Shown in pieces: positions 35,801 through 44,969 of a stretch of 64,000 bases of DNA (position 1 is its first letter; each line of letters starts with the position of its first letter). Source of the DNA: Nematostella vectensis (taxonomy: Eukaryota; Cnidaria; Anthozoa; Actiniaria; Edwardsiidae). The stretch is from the NCBI RefSeq assembly GCF_932526225.1, contig NC_064041.1, positions 13,639,451 through 13,703,450 on the forward strand, read 5' to 3'. A program made the position numbers and the translations under genes. The notes below the pieces were generated by a model. It saw only the letters and a program-made list of their open reading frames with translations, made no database searches and had not been told where the DNA came from.

Positions 35801-36684
35801 TCGAAATCCAGACTCGCACGGGAAAGTAAACCTCGCAGAATCATATAACACATATTTATCTTTCTAACCATGCCTTTTAATCGGCTACCCGTCCCCATTT
35901 TGCCGTTTGAGAGAGGATCTTTCTTTTGAGTTTGAAAAAATTCGTGATAGCGATTCTCGATGGGCCGTTCGAGGATAAAAAGACAATACACGCCATGACA
36001 AATTCTACCAGCTGGGATGGGGAGCATATATATACAGAATGCGACACGGGACAAATTTGCAGCGGCTAAAACAGCTTAGAATGATATACAATGGCGGGAT
36101 TGAGCAGCAGCAACGTCAAACTATTGTTTCATTTTCAAATCAGAATATTTATTTCAACGTATTTTTCGCTCATACAAAGTCTGTAATAAACCTACACTCG
36201 CCGTGACCCTGGGCTGACCTGTGAAAACACAACAACAAAATACAAAACAACCTTACCAGTCTGACACCACAAACTTGACTTTCAAGTCCCTCATCACTTG
36301 GATAAATGTTGGGTAGGCCATCGTTGGAAGCAAAAAAGCTGAACGACTTCCAGGATTTCTCGCAGATTTTGCAGCCGTCTGAATTCTTTTCTTCAAGTTA
36401 TTTTCTATCTTTTTCTCCATTTTCCTGAGGGAAGGATCCGTCGCCCCGTCCATAACGACATATGGTTCAACCTTTCTCTTGCGTAAAGCATCGAAGAACC
36501 GCTCCACGGCGATGGCATAGACATCATACTCCCCTCCACAGCTGCTGTTAGTGTTCGAGGTGATGTACAGATTATTCATTATGTTATTCCCATCTATTAC
36601 GATTTTCATGTCCCTAAGTGACTGAACAACTTCAAATGCTTCATCGACACCATCTAGGAACGTTCTCAGTCCTTTAATTCCCAT
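26819..36684 (-). CDS. ASTE1: ASTE1 (asteroid) XPG-type nuclease-fold protein
   Basis: Exon 1 is 36257-36684 and exon 2 is 26950-28376; they join in phase 2 (TG|T) to form the diagnostic CEADQEIA. The XPG N-domain starts MGIKGLRTFLDG, with acidic residues Asp31 in IDGNNI and Asp78 in YVVMDG. The XPG I-domain has Glu144/Asp146 in CEAD and Asp164/Asp166 in SSDND. About 618 residues come from these two exons; human ASTE1 has 679. The last exon is uncertain: the acceptor at 26839 would give a six-residue ending (26819-26838), while failure to splice would stop near 26900. A helical C-terminal half is typical of the family. Residues of about 320-378 are an in-frame 30-bp minisatellite (SSVVGAGGGS repeats). 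The first intron is 7.9 kb and packed with repeats. Confidence 0.88.
27670..27842. repeat. 30-bp coding minisatellite in ASTE1
   Basis: About six near-identical 30-bp units on the minus strand encode the decapeptide SSVVGAGGGS/A within exon 2. The units are almost uniform, which suggests recent expansion or homogenisation, and copy number is likely to vary between individuals. Confidence 0.9.
28440..28712. repeat. 42-bp satellite (about 6 copies)
   Basis: Units contain TGTAACGCCAGACACTTCTC followed by AGAAAGC and TTTGATGTTTCACA. They start about 65 bp inside ASTE1 intron 1. A short palindrome, ATTAGCCCTG/CAGGGCTAAT, follows at about 28722-28768. Confidence 0.9.
28820..29150 (+). pseudogene. 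LINE ORF2 C-terminal fragment, frameshifted
   Basis: One frame reads KAKKALFALKKG and LFDRLIKPIS. After a frameshift near 28990 the sequence continues as LIEAVQLKVCKWILKV and LAVLSVLGRYPL. This order is typical of the region after the reverse transcriptase in CR1/RTE-like non-LTR elements. The copy is 5'-truncated and dead. Confidence 0.7.
29170..30085. other. ASTE1 intron 1, unassigned
   Basis: No gene seen. The only clear structure is a near-perfect palindrome at 29525-29562 with 19-bp arms (TTTGTAGATTTGAATTTT), centred on TTTTAAAA. Confidence 0.5.
29525..29562. repeat. 38-bp palindrome
   Basis: The arms read TTTTGTAGATTTGAATTTT and its exact reverse complement with no spacer, so the DNA could extrude as a cruciform. 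Confidence 0.85.
30088..30667. repeat. 36-bp satellite (about 16 copies)
   Basis: Units contain GATATGTAGCCAAACTGCCT followed by TTCACTGRCAATCCCA, with the G/A site alternating. The minus strand stays open as 12-residue repeats because 36 is a multiple of three. The array ends about 25 bp before the target duplication of the TIR element at 30700. Confidence 0.95.
31079..31090 (+). other. Probable Gypsy primer-binding site
   Basis: TGGCGACGAGGA follows ACAACATT, the usual layout just inside a 5' LTR of Ty3/Gypsy elements. The upstream LTR should end near 31076. Its left end was not found, and there is no 3' LTR. Confidence 0.5.
31100..34463 (+). pseudogene. Degenerate Ty3/Gypsy retrotransposon gag-pol remnant
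   Basis: Gag-like sequence around 31200-31700 is interrupted by stops. Two CCHC zinc knuckles lie at about 31781-31895. Pol follows in another frame at 31830-33671, then 33673-34083 (RNase H end) and 34083-34463 (integrase). The protease motif reads DTEADAN where DTGA is expected. The reverse-transcriptase catalytic box reads NRDD where a YxDD form is expected. The integrase keeps its HHCC zinc site (H, H, CFSC) and first Asp but is cut off soon after. Frameshifts, altered catalytic residues and the missing 3' end show the copy cannot move by itself. Confidence 0.9.
34464..35067. other. Unassigned sequence inside the 5.5-kb element
   Basis: About 600 bp with only short chance frames and no repeat I recognise. 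It follows the abrupt end of the integrase remnant. Confidence 0.4.
35072..35319. mobile_element. Small TIR element with internal tandem repeats
   Basis: TTCGCCCCATGACAGGT at the left is inverted as ACCTGTCATGGGGCGAA at the right. CTTG flanks both ends (35068-35071, 35320-35323). The interior is mostly a repeat of about 31 bp (GGAATCCATGAAAAAATGAG), in five to six copies. Confidence 0.75.
35330..36180. other. Unassigned right part of the 5.5-kb element
   Basis: AT-rich, with no supported gene. It holds a loose local repeat of ACTACCGACA (about 35704-35775). Confidence 0.4.
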
Positions 36685-37681
36685 GTTTGCAACGAGATAC
36701 TTTTAAGTACATATAACAATACTATTTATCCACGAGTTCATCGCATCGCTGCATTTCTTGAAACTAATATGACGTTAGTGCCACGTGGCAAGTAACACCA
36801 CAGGTAGCCCAGGCAATGGTTGCTTGTCGTAGATCGGAATTCGGCTGTTCTGAGATCGGTCGAGTAAAGCGTTTTTTTTTTGTGTGAAATGTTGTCAATA
36901 AAATTGCCTTAGAACTTAGAACATGCCTTGTTGTTGTCAAATTCACGTGTAATAAACGATTTGGGGGGGGGGTTTCTCAACGGAATTTATGACTTGTCTC
37001 TCCCTACTAAAGAAAGATACAAGGTTGGAGGCGCCATTTTCGGTAGCACGCAAATACCGTCGAAATTCGAGAGGAAAAAACAACAAACTAAATATTTTTA
37101 TCTCGCAGACCTATGCCAGGGTACACTCACATTCGATATGTGGCAAAACATCCGAGCTAAACTATTTTCCCTGGCCGCTAGCCGTATTTTAAAACGAGAA
37201 AGTAGCCACAATTATTCTTGACCGATGCCGTTGGACAATTAGTTACGCTTGACCGCGCTGGGAAGGAAAGCAAACTATATTACCCTCCCCGCCAGGTGGG
37301 AAAATGTCGCGCTCGGCCGGTCTGGGAACTAGGGCAAACTATTTTACCCTCCCTACCCAAGAGAGCAAACTTCGCGCTCTGCCATTGTTAGGCCATCCAA
37401 TCCGAACGCGAGTTGACCAAGACACTCCAGTGGAAAACCCGCGATGCTGTCAACGGCGCATTACTAACTGTAGTAGATACGGATTTCACACTTTTTCACG
37501 ATCTCAAATTCAGTATTATCAGTTTGCGGAACAAGATTGTCCGGAATTCAACATAAACAGGTAAGTTTTAAGGTGACAGCATTTTTTATTTTTAAATCTG
37601 AAGTATAAACTTGGCCAAGACGAACAACAGAGAAGGCGAAGAGACGGACTCAGATTGCAATCCTTCGAATTTTGTTTGTAG

Positions 37682-37765
37682 GTAGCACACTCGAATCTTT
37701 TGAAGACTTTCTTCATAAATGGGAAGCGCGATGTGAGTCTCAAAATCGCTGTAGGATATCACTAG
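37682..37765 (+). other. Exon-like segment inside the long-TIR element
   Basis: An 84-bp segment lies between TTTGTAG and GTAAGT and is open in one phase only, reading STLESFEDFLHKWEARCESQ. A later segment at 38833 after TTTCAG reads VYRLSKYSYCKDCHENCG, with possible zinc ligands. The phases of the pieces do not join, so they are either decayed transposon exons or parts of an alternative model. Confidence 0.35.
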
Positions 37766-39266
37766 GTAAGTAATCTGTTATCGTTTATTTCAGTCTAATT
37801 TATTTGAGTTGCCCTACTGAGGAGCTAAATGTGTGAATTCAAAATGTGTGAATTGTTGTTTGAAAAATCTCCCGTTCTACAAAACGGTGCTATGCCAGCA
37901 GAGCTAAACAGGAAGGTTTTTATTTATTTCCAATAAAACAAAATCTCTATATGCCAGACCATTACAGTTATTATCATAACTTTTCCTAAAAAAAGTTCGC
38001 GCCGAAGTTGGCAACTTCTTCATTGCGAACCTACTTCAGCATGCTTTAAGTTCGAGAAATTACCAACATTTAATAATCTAGTTTTCACATCACGAAAAGG
38101 TTTTTAAGAGTATTGAATTAAAGTGGAAGTCATCTTGTGTTGGAAAACTTCACACCTGTGACCTAAACCGATGTGCGGTTCTAATATGAAATAGTACTCA
38201 AAGCGCAACACAAGTGAGAATCGGTAAAGCGCAAGAAAATCAAGCAGATGCGCTTCCTCTTGCGCTTGCATTCCAGTGAGAATCAGGAAATTACTTGCTC
38301 TGCGCAATTGCGCTTACCCCAAGTGAAAAACAACCTTTAGTCTATTCTCTCATTGCCCGGAATATGATATATGTGTCAAAGAAATATAAAAAAATAGAAT
38401 GATTCTCTATTAAAAATACATAAATCATAATTATTATGAAATTTCACGGGAGGTGGTTGAATGCTTTTCTATACCATATATTTAACTGGGACATTATCCG
38501 ACGGGTATTTAGCCTTCCTGATCACAGCTGTGTGCACCTTTGATGCTTGAGCAGCTTGTTTGATAGGTATAACTTAAACAGCAGGACAGCAGCAGCAGGT
38601 TAAATACCTGTCAGATAATGGATGTTTAATTTCTATAAATGAAACTGATCTAGTGATTTTTGTTGTATGAACATCAAAGCTAGCTAGAGTTATCTTGGCA
38701 CTGTGCACGATTTCGTCTCTTATGTCTTTATTAGAATATAGAAACTATGATAAGAATGCAATGCACCTGGTGCTATTGCATTGTGATTCATTTAGCTATT
38801 TAGTAATTACTTGATTATACATTGTATTTCAGTTTACGTTCGTTTATCGTCTATCAAAATACTCCTATTGTAAAGATTGTCACGAAAACTGCGGAATACC
38901 GGAAGTCCTCTCCCAAGAAATACGAGACCAATTGTCATAATAATGCCGTGGCTATGCAATGTTTTATAGCGAGAAAAAAGTATAAAACTAATTTGGAAAT
39001 CCAGAAATCATATTTTCGATATTTTAGATGTCTCTATCGACTCTCGGCATTTCAGTCGCATGAAAAAACATGACTTTTTAAAAATTGATGGGGATGATGG
39101 GCACTATGGGTGTGGTCAACAGCAATTTTTGCCCCTAAGAGATAGCAAATCGGGTGTTGTCAGAGGGGTTTTTAACCGGAAGAGATAGCAGAGTCGGAAA
39201 AACCATTAAACTTCCCCTAAGGAATAGCAGTATTTACACAATAAGAGAATAGCAGAATTGGGAATA

Positions 39267-39840
39267 TCATGTAAGGAATAGTAGTTGGTTGGAACTACTA
39301 TTCAGGTCGTTTCTCAGTACACTCCAGGGCGGCGACATGATCTCCTCTGCATTTGAATTTAGATGTTCCCACTCATTTACAAACTCGGCTGCTTGCCCTC
39401 CGTCTAAAAACTGTTTTTTTCTAAGGCCAGGGTACCCTTGCTCCCGAACATAATTAATCATCCTTTTCACACACTTTACGCCGAAGACTTCGTCAACGGC
39501 TCTTTTTACTACGACCTTTCTTGCAGGCGCTATGTTTTCCTTGTTTTCTTCTGTATAGTGCTCAATAATATCGTTTAATTGTGCAAAGCTCTTTTTGCTC
39601 TTCCCATAATTTAGCATGACCCTTCAATAGAAATATAGATATCAAAATGTGAATATAAATATTCAACATTGCACAGGTTCGCACCATGTAACTGAAATAC
39701 GAGTTTGAAAAGAATCACTCTTACCATGTTTTCGCTCCAGTAAATTCCTTCACGACTTCAGCCTTTTTGGAAGTAGCGCTTAACCTTTCATCGTTTTCAT
39801 TAGATCGTTTAAGGCCGCCAAGAGGATTAAAGTTAGACAT
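39267..39840 (-). CDS. Two-exon gene inside the long-TIR element, function unknown
   Basis: Exons 39725-39840 and 39267-39621 join in phase 2 to give 156 residues, starting MSNFNPLGGLKRSNEND. The donor is ATG|GTAAGA and the acceptor TATTGAAG has a weak pyrimidine tract. The protein is charged and probably has a disordered middle (NKENIAPARKVVVKR), then a more ordered part (VKRMINYVREQGYPGLRKKQ). I do not recognise it. It lies fully inside a unit with intact ends, so it is either an accessory transposon gene or captured host sequence. Confidence 0.5.
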
Positions 39841-40503
39841 TTTTTGATAATAGACAAGCTCAGGTATCGATCAGCTGGTGGGGTTTTCCCGCCCAACGGA
39901 TGTTTTGGTCAATTTCGGCAGACCGCGAAGTTTGCTCTCTTGGGTAGGGAGGGTAAAATAGTTTGCCTTAGTTCCCAGACCGGCCGAGCGCGACATTTTC
40001 CCACCTGGCGGGGAGGGTAATATAGTTTGCTCTCCTTCCCAGCGCGGTCAAGCGTAACTAATTGTCCAACGGCATCGGTCAAGGATAATTGTGGCTACTT
40101 TCTCGTTATAAAATACGGCTAGCGGCCAGGGAAAATAGTTTAGCTCGGATGTTTTGCCACATATCGAATGTAAGTGTACCCTGGCATAGGTCTGCGAGAT
40201 AAAAATATTTCGTTTGTTGTTTTTTCCTCTCGAATTTCGACGGTATTTGAGTGCTACCGAAAATGGCGCCTCCAACCTTGTATCTTTCTTTAGTAGGGAG
40301 AGAGAAGTCATAAATTCCGTTGAGAAAACCCCCCAAAATCGTTTATTACACGTGAATTTGACAACAACAAGGCATGTTCTAAGTTCTAAGGCAATTTTTT
40401 TGACAACATTTCACACAAAAAAACGCTTTACTCGACCGATCTCAGAACAGCCGAATTCCGATCTACGACAAGCAACCATTGCCTGGGCTACCTGTGGTAA
40501 CAC

Positions 40504-41100
40504 AAAGCAACGAAACGCTATCCGACGGAGTTTTAGACTAGCAAAGGTCGCATGAGTGATCCGCACAATTGGCATCAAGCTAGCCCCGGTCGCAGCTCTA
40601 GATCCCACATGGATCTAAGCTGTGGTTTAAAACACTTCGTTCGAGTCGAAGTCGCCCCGCAGTTTTTTTGCCGATGAAGTTCAACTGAGGCAAACCGACT
40701 ATGCCATGCTGACGAGTCCTAATAAGGACGAAACAGCTGTCCATGGTTGCCGAACTGCACGGGTAATAGACTGTGCTAGCGTCCCGTCTTGGCCCGACTG
40801 GTGCCAATGTGTGTATGCTAGTGTGCTTTTAAAGTCCCTAATCTTGGGATTCGCACAGAATTACACGCCGCACCGCACTAATAAGTCACCCCGGATATTC
40901 GTGGAATGTAGGAAACTTTTTCTTACCATGAACACAATTTAACACTGCATTTTAGAACACATAAGACTAGCGGGCTCTCGGTTTTATTCGGAAATGTTTT
41001 GTTTTCGAATATTGGGAATTCTAAAACATAGCATTTCTAAATAACCTCAAATGAGAGCCGCCTAGCAGGCTAACATAAGACTAAAAAAAGCAATATGTTG
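40504..41100. mobile_element. Possible retrozyme or other hammerhead-bearing repeat
   Basis: Non-coding sequence around the ribozyme, more GC-rich than its neighbours and with several short hairpins (for example AGATCC/GGATCT near 40600-40618). It sits between the TSD of the long-TIR element and the foldback. Its ends could not be fixed, and no second ribozyme was found to define a full unit. Confidence 0.4.
40704..40746 (+). ncRNA. Type I hammerhead ribozyme
   Basis: All core parts are present in order: stem I 5' strand CCATG (40704-40708); core CTGACGA (40709-40715); stem II GTCC with loop TAATAA and GGAC (40716-40729); GAA and then A15.1 (40730-40733); a very short palindromic stem III, ACAG/CTGT; cleavage base C at 40741; and stem I 3' strand CATGG (40742-40746), which pairs fully with CCATG. 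Stem I is open, so this is type I. The minimal stem III is characteristic of animal hammerheads in retrozymes, Penelope-like elements and satellites, which often cleave as dimers. Only one copy was found, in an insert of about 600 bp between two transposable elements. Confidence 0.88.
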
Positions 41101-41208
41101 CTGCTATGTGAGCCCTCGGCGTATTTCATAACGCCTGATTTCTTTTTAAATATTTATTCGAATAAGGAATCTACTTTAAAGAGGATAGTTAGTATTTTCT
41201 CACAATTT

Positions 41209-43927
41209 GTTTAGAGGAGTATATTCGCGCTTTACTTGACTACGTACGTATGTCGTGTGAATTTGACCTTGCTAACAAAACCACAATTTGACAGATAGTG
41301 TTTGTTGTCAATTAATACCTTGGCTACTAGATATGGCTCTGACAAAACAAATAGATTAGTGCAGTGACACAAATAGGGAACTGTTCCTTATTCAAGTTAG
41401 TTTTCGCGAATAAGGAAATGGAATCTCCCAACGTCCGATTTCGTTTTACCACTTATCCGAATAAGGAATAGACTATGAAGAGGATTGTCAGTGTTTGATC
41501 ATCATTTCTCAATAAAGGAAATGAAATTTCATAACGCCCGATTTCGCTTTAACGACTCCTTTCGAAAAAGTTCTCGAAAAAAGAAATGGTATTTCATAAC
41601 TCCCTATCTCGTTTTAACTACTTATCCGAATAAGGAATAGACTATGAAGAGGATTGTCAGTGTTTGCTCATGAAATGTAATTTTAAAACGGCCGATTTCG
41701 CTTTAACGACTCCTTTCGAAAGAGTTCTCGAAAAAGGAAATGGTATTTCATAACTCCCGATCTCGTTTTAACTACTTATCCGAATAAGGAAATGGTATTT
41801 CATAACGCCTGATTTCGTTTTAACTACTTATCCGAATAAGTAATGGACTATGAAGAGGATTGTCAGTGTTTGCTCATCATTTCTCAATAAAGAAAATGAA
41901 ATTTCATAACTCCCGATTTCGCTTTAACGACTCCTTTCGAAAGAGTTCTTGAAAAAGGAAATGGTATTTCATAACTCCTCTAAACAAATTGTGAGAAAAT
42001 ACTAACAATCCTCTTTAAAGTAGATTCCTTATTCGAATAAATATTTCAAAAGAAATCAGGCGTTATGAAATACCATTTCCTTTTTCGGGAAATGTTTAGA
42101 AAACACTAACGACCCTCTTTTTAGTCTATTCCTTATTCGGATTAGTAGTTAAAACGAGATCGGGCGCTATGAAATTCCATTTCCTTATTCGAGAAATGTT
42201 TAAAAAATATAAAAACCCCTCTTTTTAGTCTATTCCTTATTCTTAAAAGTAGTTAAAACGAGATCGGGAGTTATGAAATACCATTTCCTTTTTCGAGAAC
42301 TCTTTCGAAAGGAGTAGTTAATTAAAGCGAAATCAGGCGTTATGAAATACCATTTCCTTATTCGAGAAATGTTTAGAAAACACAAACGGCCCTCTTTTAA
42401 GTCTATTCCTTATTCGGATAAGTAGTTAAAACGAAATCAGGCGTTATGAAATACCATTTCCTTATTCGAGAAATGTTTAGAAAATATAAAAAACCCTCTT
42501 TTTAGTTTATTCCTTATTCGGATAAGTAGTTAAAACGAGATCGGGAGTTATGAAATACCATTTCCTTTTTCGAGAACTCTTTCGAACGGAGTAGTTAAAG
42601 CGAAATCGGGAGTAATGAAATTTCATTTCCTTCATTGAGAAATGATGAGCAATGTTATGAAGGAATTGTTAATCTATGCAAAAGTCGTTTCCGACACGTC
42701 AGATATTTACTTTCACTTTCCATTCGACATTTCACTTATTTGCTTTACGTGGATCTCTTCATTGTTTGACTAAGCATGCGTGGTTACTGTTTAGCAAAAC
42801 AGGTTTTATATTTGCCAGGCTAAAATAATAGTTTAACGATTACTTTTATCCTTAATCTTACCGCTGTTACATTACTTAATTTTGCATATTACTATAGTCA
42901 AACTATTCCTTTTATACTGCTCTTGCTATTTCTATCGAAGGAATTTATTCTAAGTCATTTATTATTTTATCGTTGATTTTCTTCCCAAAGTCAACACCCG
43001 ATCTTCTTTTCTTACATCATCCTAAAAACCAGTTTGACCAGTTTATTAATGAGATTAGTATAAATTGAGCAGCATAGTAACTTGCTCTAGGATTGTGCTG
43101 TAACTGTTGCGAGGACACTACACGGCAGTGCTCTAGGTTGGTTTAGTCAGGACTCTCTAAAGTTGGCTTCGTCGACTTTCCGGGAAAGAGATGTTCCTTC
43201 ACTACCTTCCGAAAGTACTTGCCTTCGTACAGCCAATCTCCCGCTAGCCAGTGGTAGCTCTAACATTTGTAAACACTCAAGCGGTGCAATAAAGAACAAA
43301 GAAGACGGTCAACCCTTGCTCAGCGTGTACGATCCCCGGCTACCCCCAATACCATTAAAGAACCACCCAAAACCTCGTAACACAAACACTGACAATCCTC
43401 TTCATAGTTTATTACTTATTCGGATAAGTAGTTAAAACGAACTCAGGCGTTATGAAATACCATTTCCTTATTCGAGAAATGTTTAGAAAACACCATCGAC
43501 CCTCTTTTTGGTATATTCCTTATTCGGATAAGTGGTTAAAACGAGATCGGGAGTTATGAAATACCATTTCCTTTTTCGAGAACTCTTTCGAAAGGAGTCG
43601 TTAAAGCGAAATCGGGCGTTATGGAATTTCATTTCCTTTATTGAGAAATGATGATCAAACACTGACAATCCTCTTCATAGTCTATTCCTTATTCGGATAA
43701 GTGGTAAAACGAAATCGGACGTTGGGAGATTCCATTTCCTTATTCGCGAAAACTAACTTGAATAAGGAACAGTTCCCTATTCGTGTCACTGCACTAATCT
43801 ATTTGTTTTGTCAGAGCCATATCTAGTAGCCAAGGTGTTAATTGACAACAAGCACTATCTGTCAAATTGTGGTTTCCTTCTACACGCGTACGTAGTCAAG
43901 TAAAGCGTGAATATTTCTCCTCTAAAT
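41209..43927. mobile_element. Large foldback element with sub-repeated arms
   Basis: The outer arms pair: TTTAGAGGAG, then CGCTTTACTTGACTACGTACG at the left, recur inverted at 43880-43927 and continue through CCACAATTTGACAGATAGTG. Inside, units of about 100 bp with GAAATGGTATTTCATAAC and GAATAAGGAATAGACTATGA occur several times in direct order on the left (41400-41990) and inverted on the right (42050-42640, 43420-43760). A 41125-41225 segment is also inverted at 41975-42085. The central part (about 42650-43380) is unrelated and has no convincing gene. This resembles FB/Galileo-type foldback transposons. Confidence 0.7.
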
Positions 43928-44520
43928 ATATTAATGCGTTTGGAAAGAGAGCCCAAGATATAAATACATTTATTAGATGAGAGGTAGATTTTCTCTCTTT
44001 TGCTAGATTCATTTGTGAAAGCGATTGCACGCATAGCGTAATTTGACCTTTTGTAGCAGATAGAGTCTCATGTTCACAGCTCCGCTTAGCAGCGAGCACG
44101 TTAAAGCATCCAAATTTACCCGACGAAAATGCTGTTGAACTTGTTCTTAATAAACTGTTATGCCTAAATACTGTTTCAACTCGAATTAAAAGGTATCATG
44201 TAAGTACCCCCCGAATTTGAATGAGGAACTGAGCGAATAAGGAAACAGACGAAAAAGGAACTGCGAATAAGGAACTAACTTCACTCTGGTCTAATTGAAT
44301 GTCATTATATGTTTTCTGGTTAATATTTGCATTAAAAAACTAGAAGTTAAGCTTATACGTTGTCTTCGTAGTGTTTTTGCGCCTGGTAGCTTACTTACTG
44401 AAATAATGTTCTAATTCCATGTCCGGTATTCTATACCCCTCTCCTTTGTCTCCAAAAACTGTGTTTGCTGAAAAATATGAAAGCATAAATAGATATTTTT
44501 GCTTACTTTGCACGTAAAAT

Positions 44521-44965
44521 CACAGGTAGCCCAGGCAATGGTTGCTTGTTCGTAGCTCGGAATTCGGCTGTTCTGAGAGGGGACGAGTAAAGCGTTTTTT
44601 GTAGAATGTTGTCAATAAAATTGCCTTAGAACTTAAAACATGCCTTGTGGTTGTCAAATTTACGTGTAATTTGGGGGGGGGGGGGGGGTTCTTAACGGAA
44701 TTTATGACTTCTCTCCCCCTACTAAGGAAAGAAACAAGGTTGGAGGCGCCATTTTCGGTAGCACTCAAATACCGTCGAAATTCGAGAGGAGAAAACAACA
44801 AACAAAATATTTTTATCTCGCAGACCTATGCCAGGGTACACTTACATTCGATATGTGGCAAAACATCCGAGCTAAACTATTTTCCCTGGCCGCTAGCCGT
44901 ATTTTAAAACGAGAGTAGCCACAAGCATTCTTGACCGACGCCGTTGTACGATTAGTTACGCTTGA
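44521..44965. mobile_element. Solo or truncated TIR of the long-TIR family
   Basis: Starts CACAGGTAGCCCAGGCAATG and follows the arm of the 36799-40496 element through to GTTACGCTTGACC before it diverges. No partner arm and no duplication were found. A G homopolymer of about 17 near 44672 replaces the shorter run in the other copies. Confidence 0.8.
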
Positions 44966-44969
44966 CCGT

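Larger units (their letters stand above)
30700..36223. mobile_element. 5.5-kb TIR-bounded element with nested Gypsy remnant
   Basis: The left end is CACAGGTAGCCCAGGCTCAC. The right end's reverse complement is CACAGGTCAGCCCAGGGTCA. The match runs about 47 bp, to TAGGTTTATTACAG. A 7-bp duplication, AAAACAC, sits directly outside both ends (30693-30699 and 36224-36230). The terminal bases match those of the 36799-40496 element, which also has a 7-bp duplication. The inside is occupied by a decayed Ty3/Gypsy copy and a small TIR element, so the original contents are obscure. Confidence 0.65.
36799..40496. mobile_element. 3.7-kb DNA transposon with TIRs of nearly 600 bp and a 7-bp target duplication
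   Basis: The left TIR is about 36799-37385 and the right TIR about 39925-40496, inverted and nearly identical over their length. Both ends are CACAGGTAGCCCAGGCAATG. The duplication GTAACAC lies directly outside both ends (36792-36798, 40497-40503), so the unit inserted as one piece. The 2.5-kb interior holds a two-exon minus-strand gene (39267-39840) and exon-like pieces on the plus strand. Long TIRs recall MULE elements, but a 7-bp duplication is short for them. I see no transposase with a DDE signature, so the superfamily is open. Confidence 0.85.

Noticed and set aside
37304..37564. 86-codon plus-strand frame ending at a GTAAGT donor
   Set aside because: It starts inside the TIR, and its phase cannot join the next open segment at 37682 without a stop, so it was not called as a gene.
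43163..43435. 90-codon frame in the centre of the foldback
   Set aside because: No family resemblance, no partner exon, and the frame runs into the inverted repeat arm.
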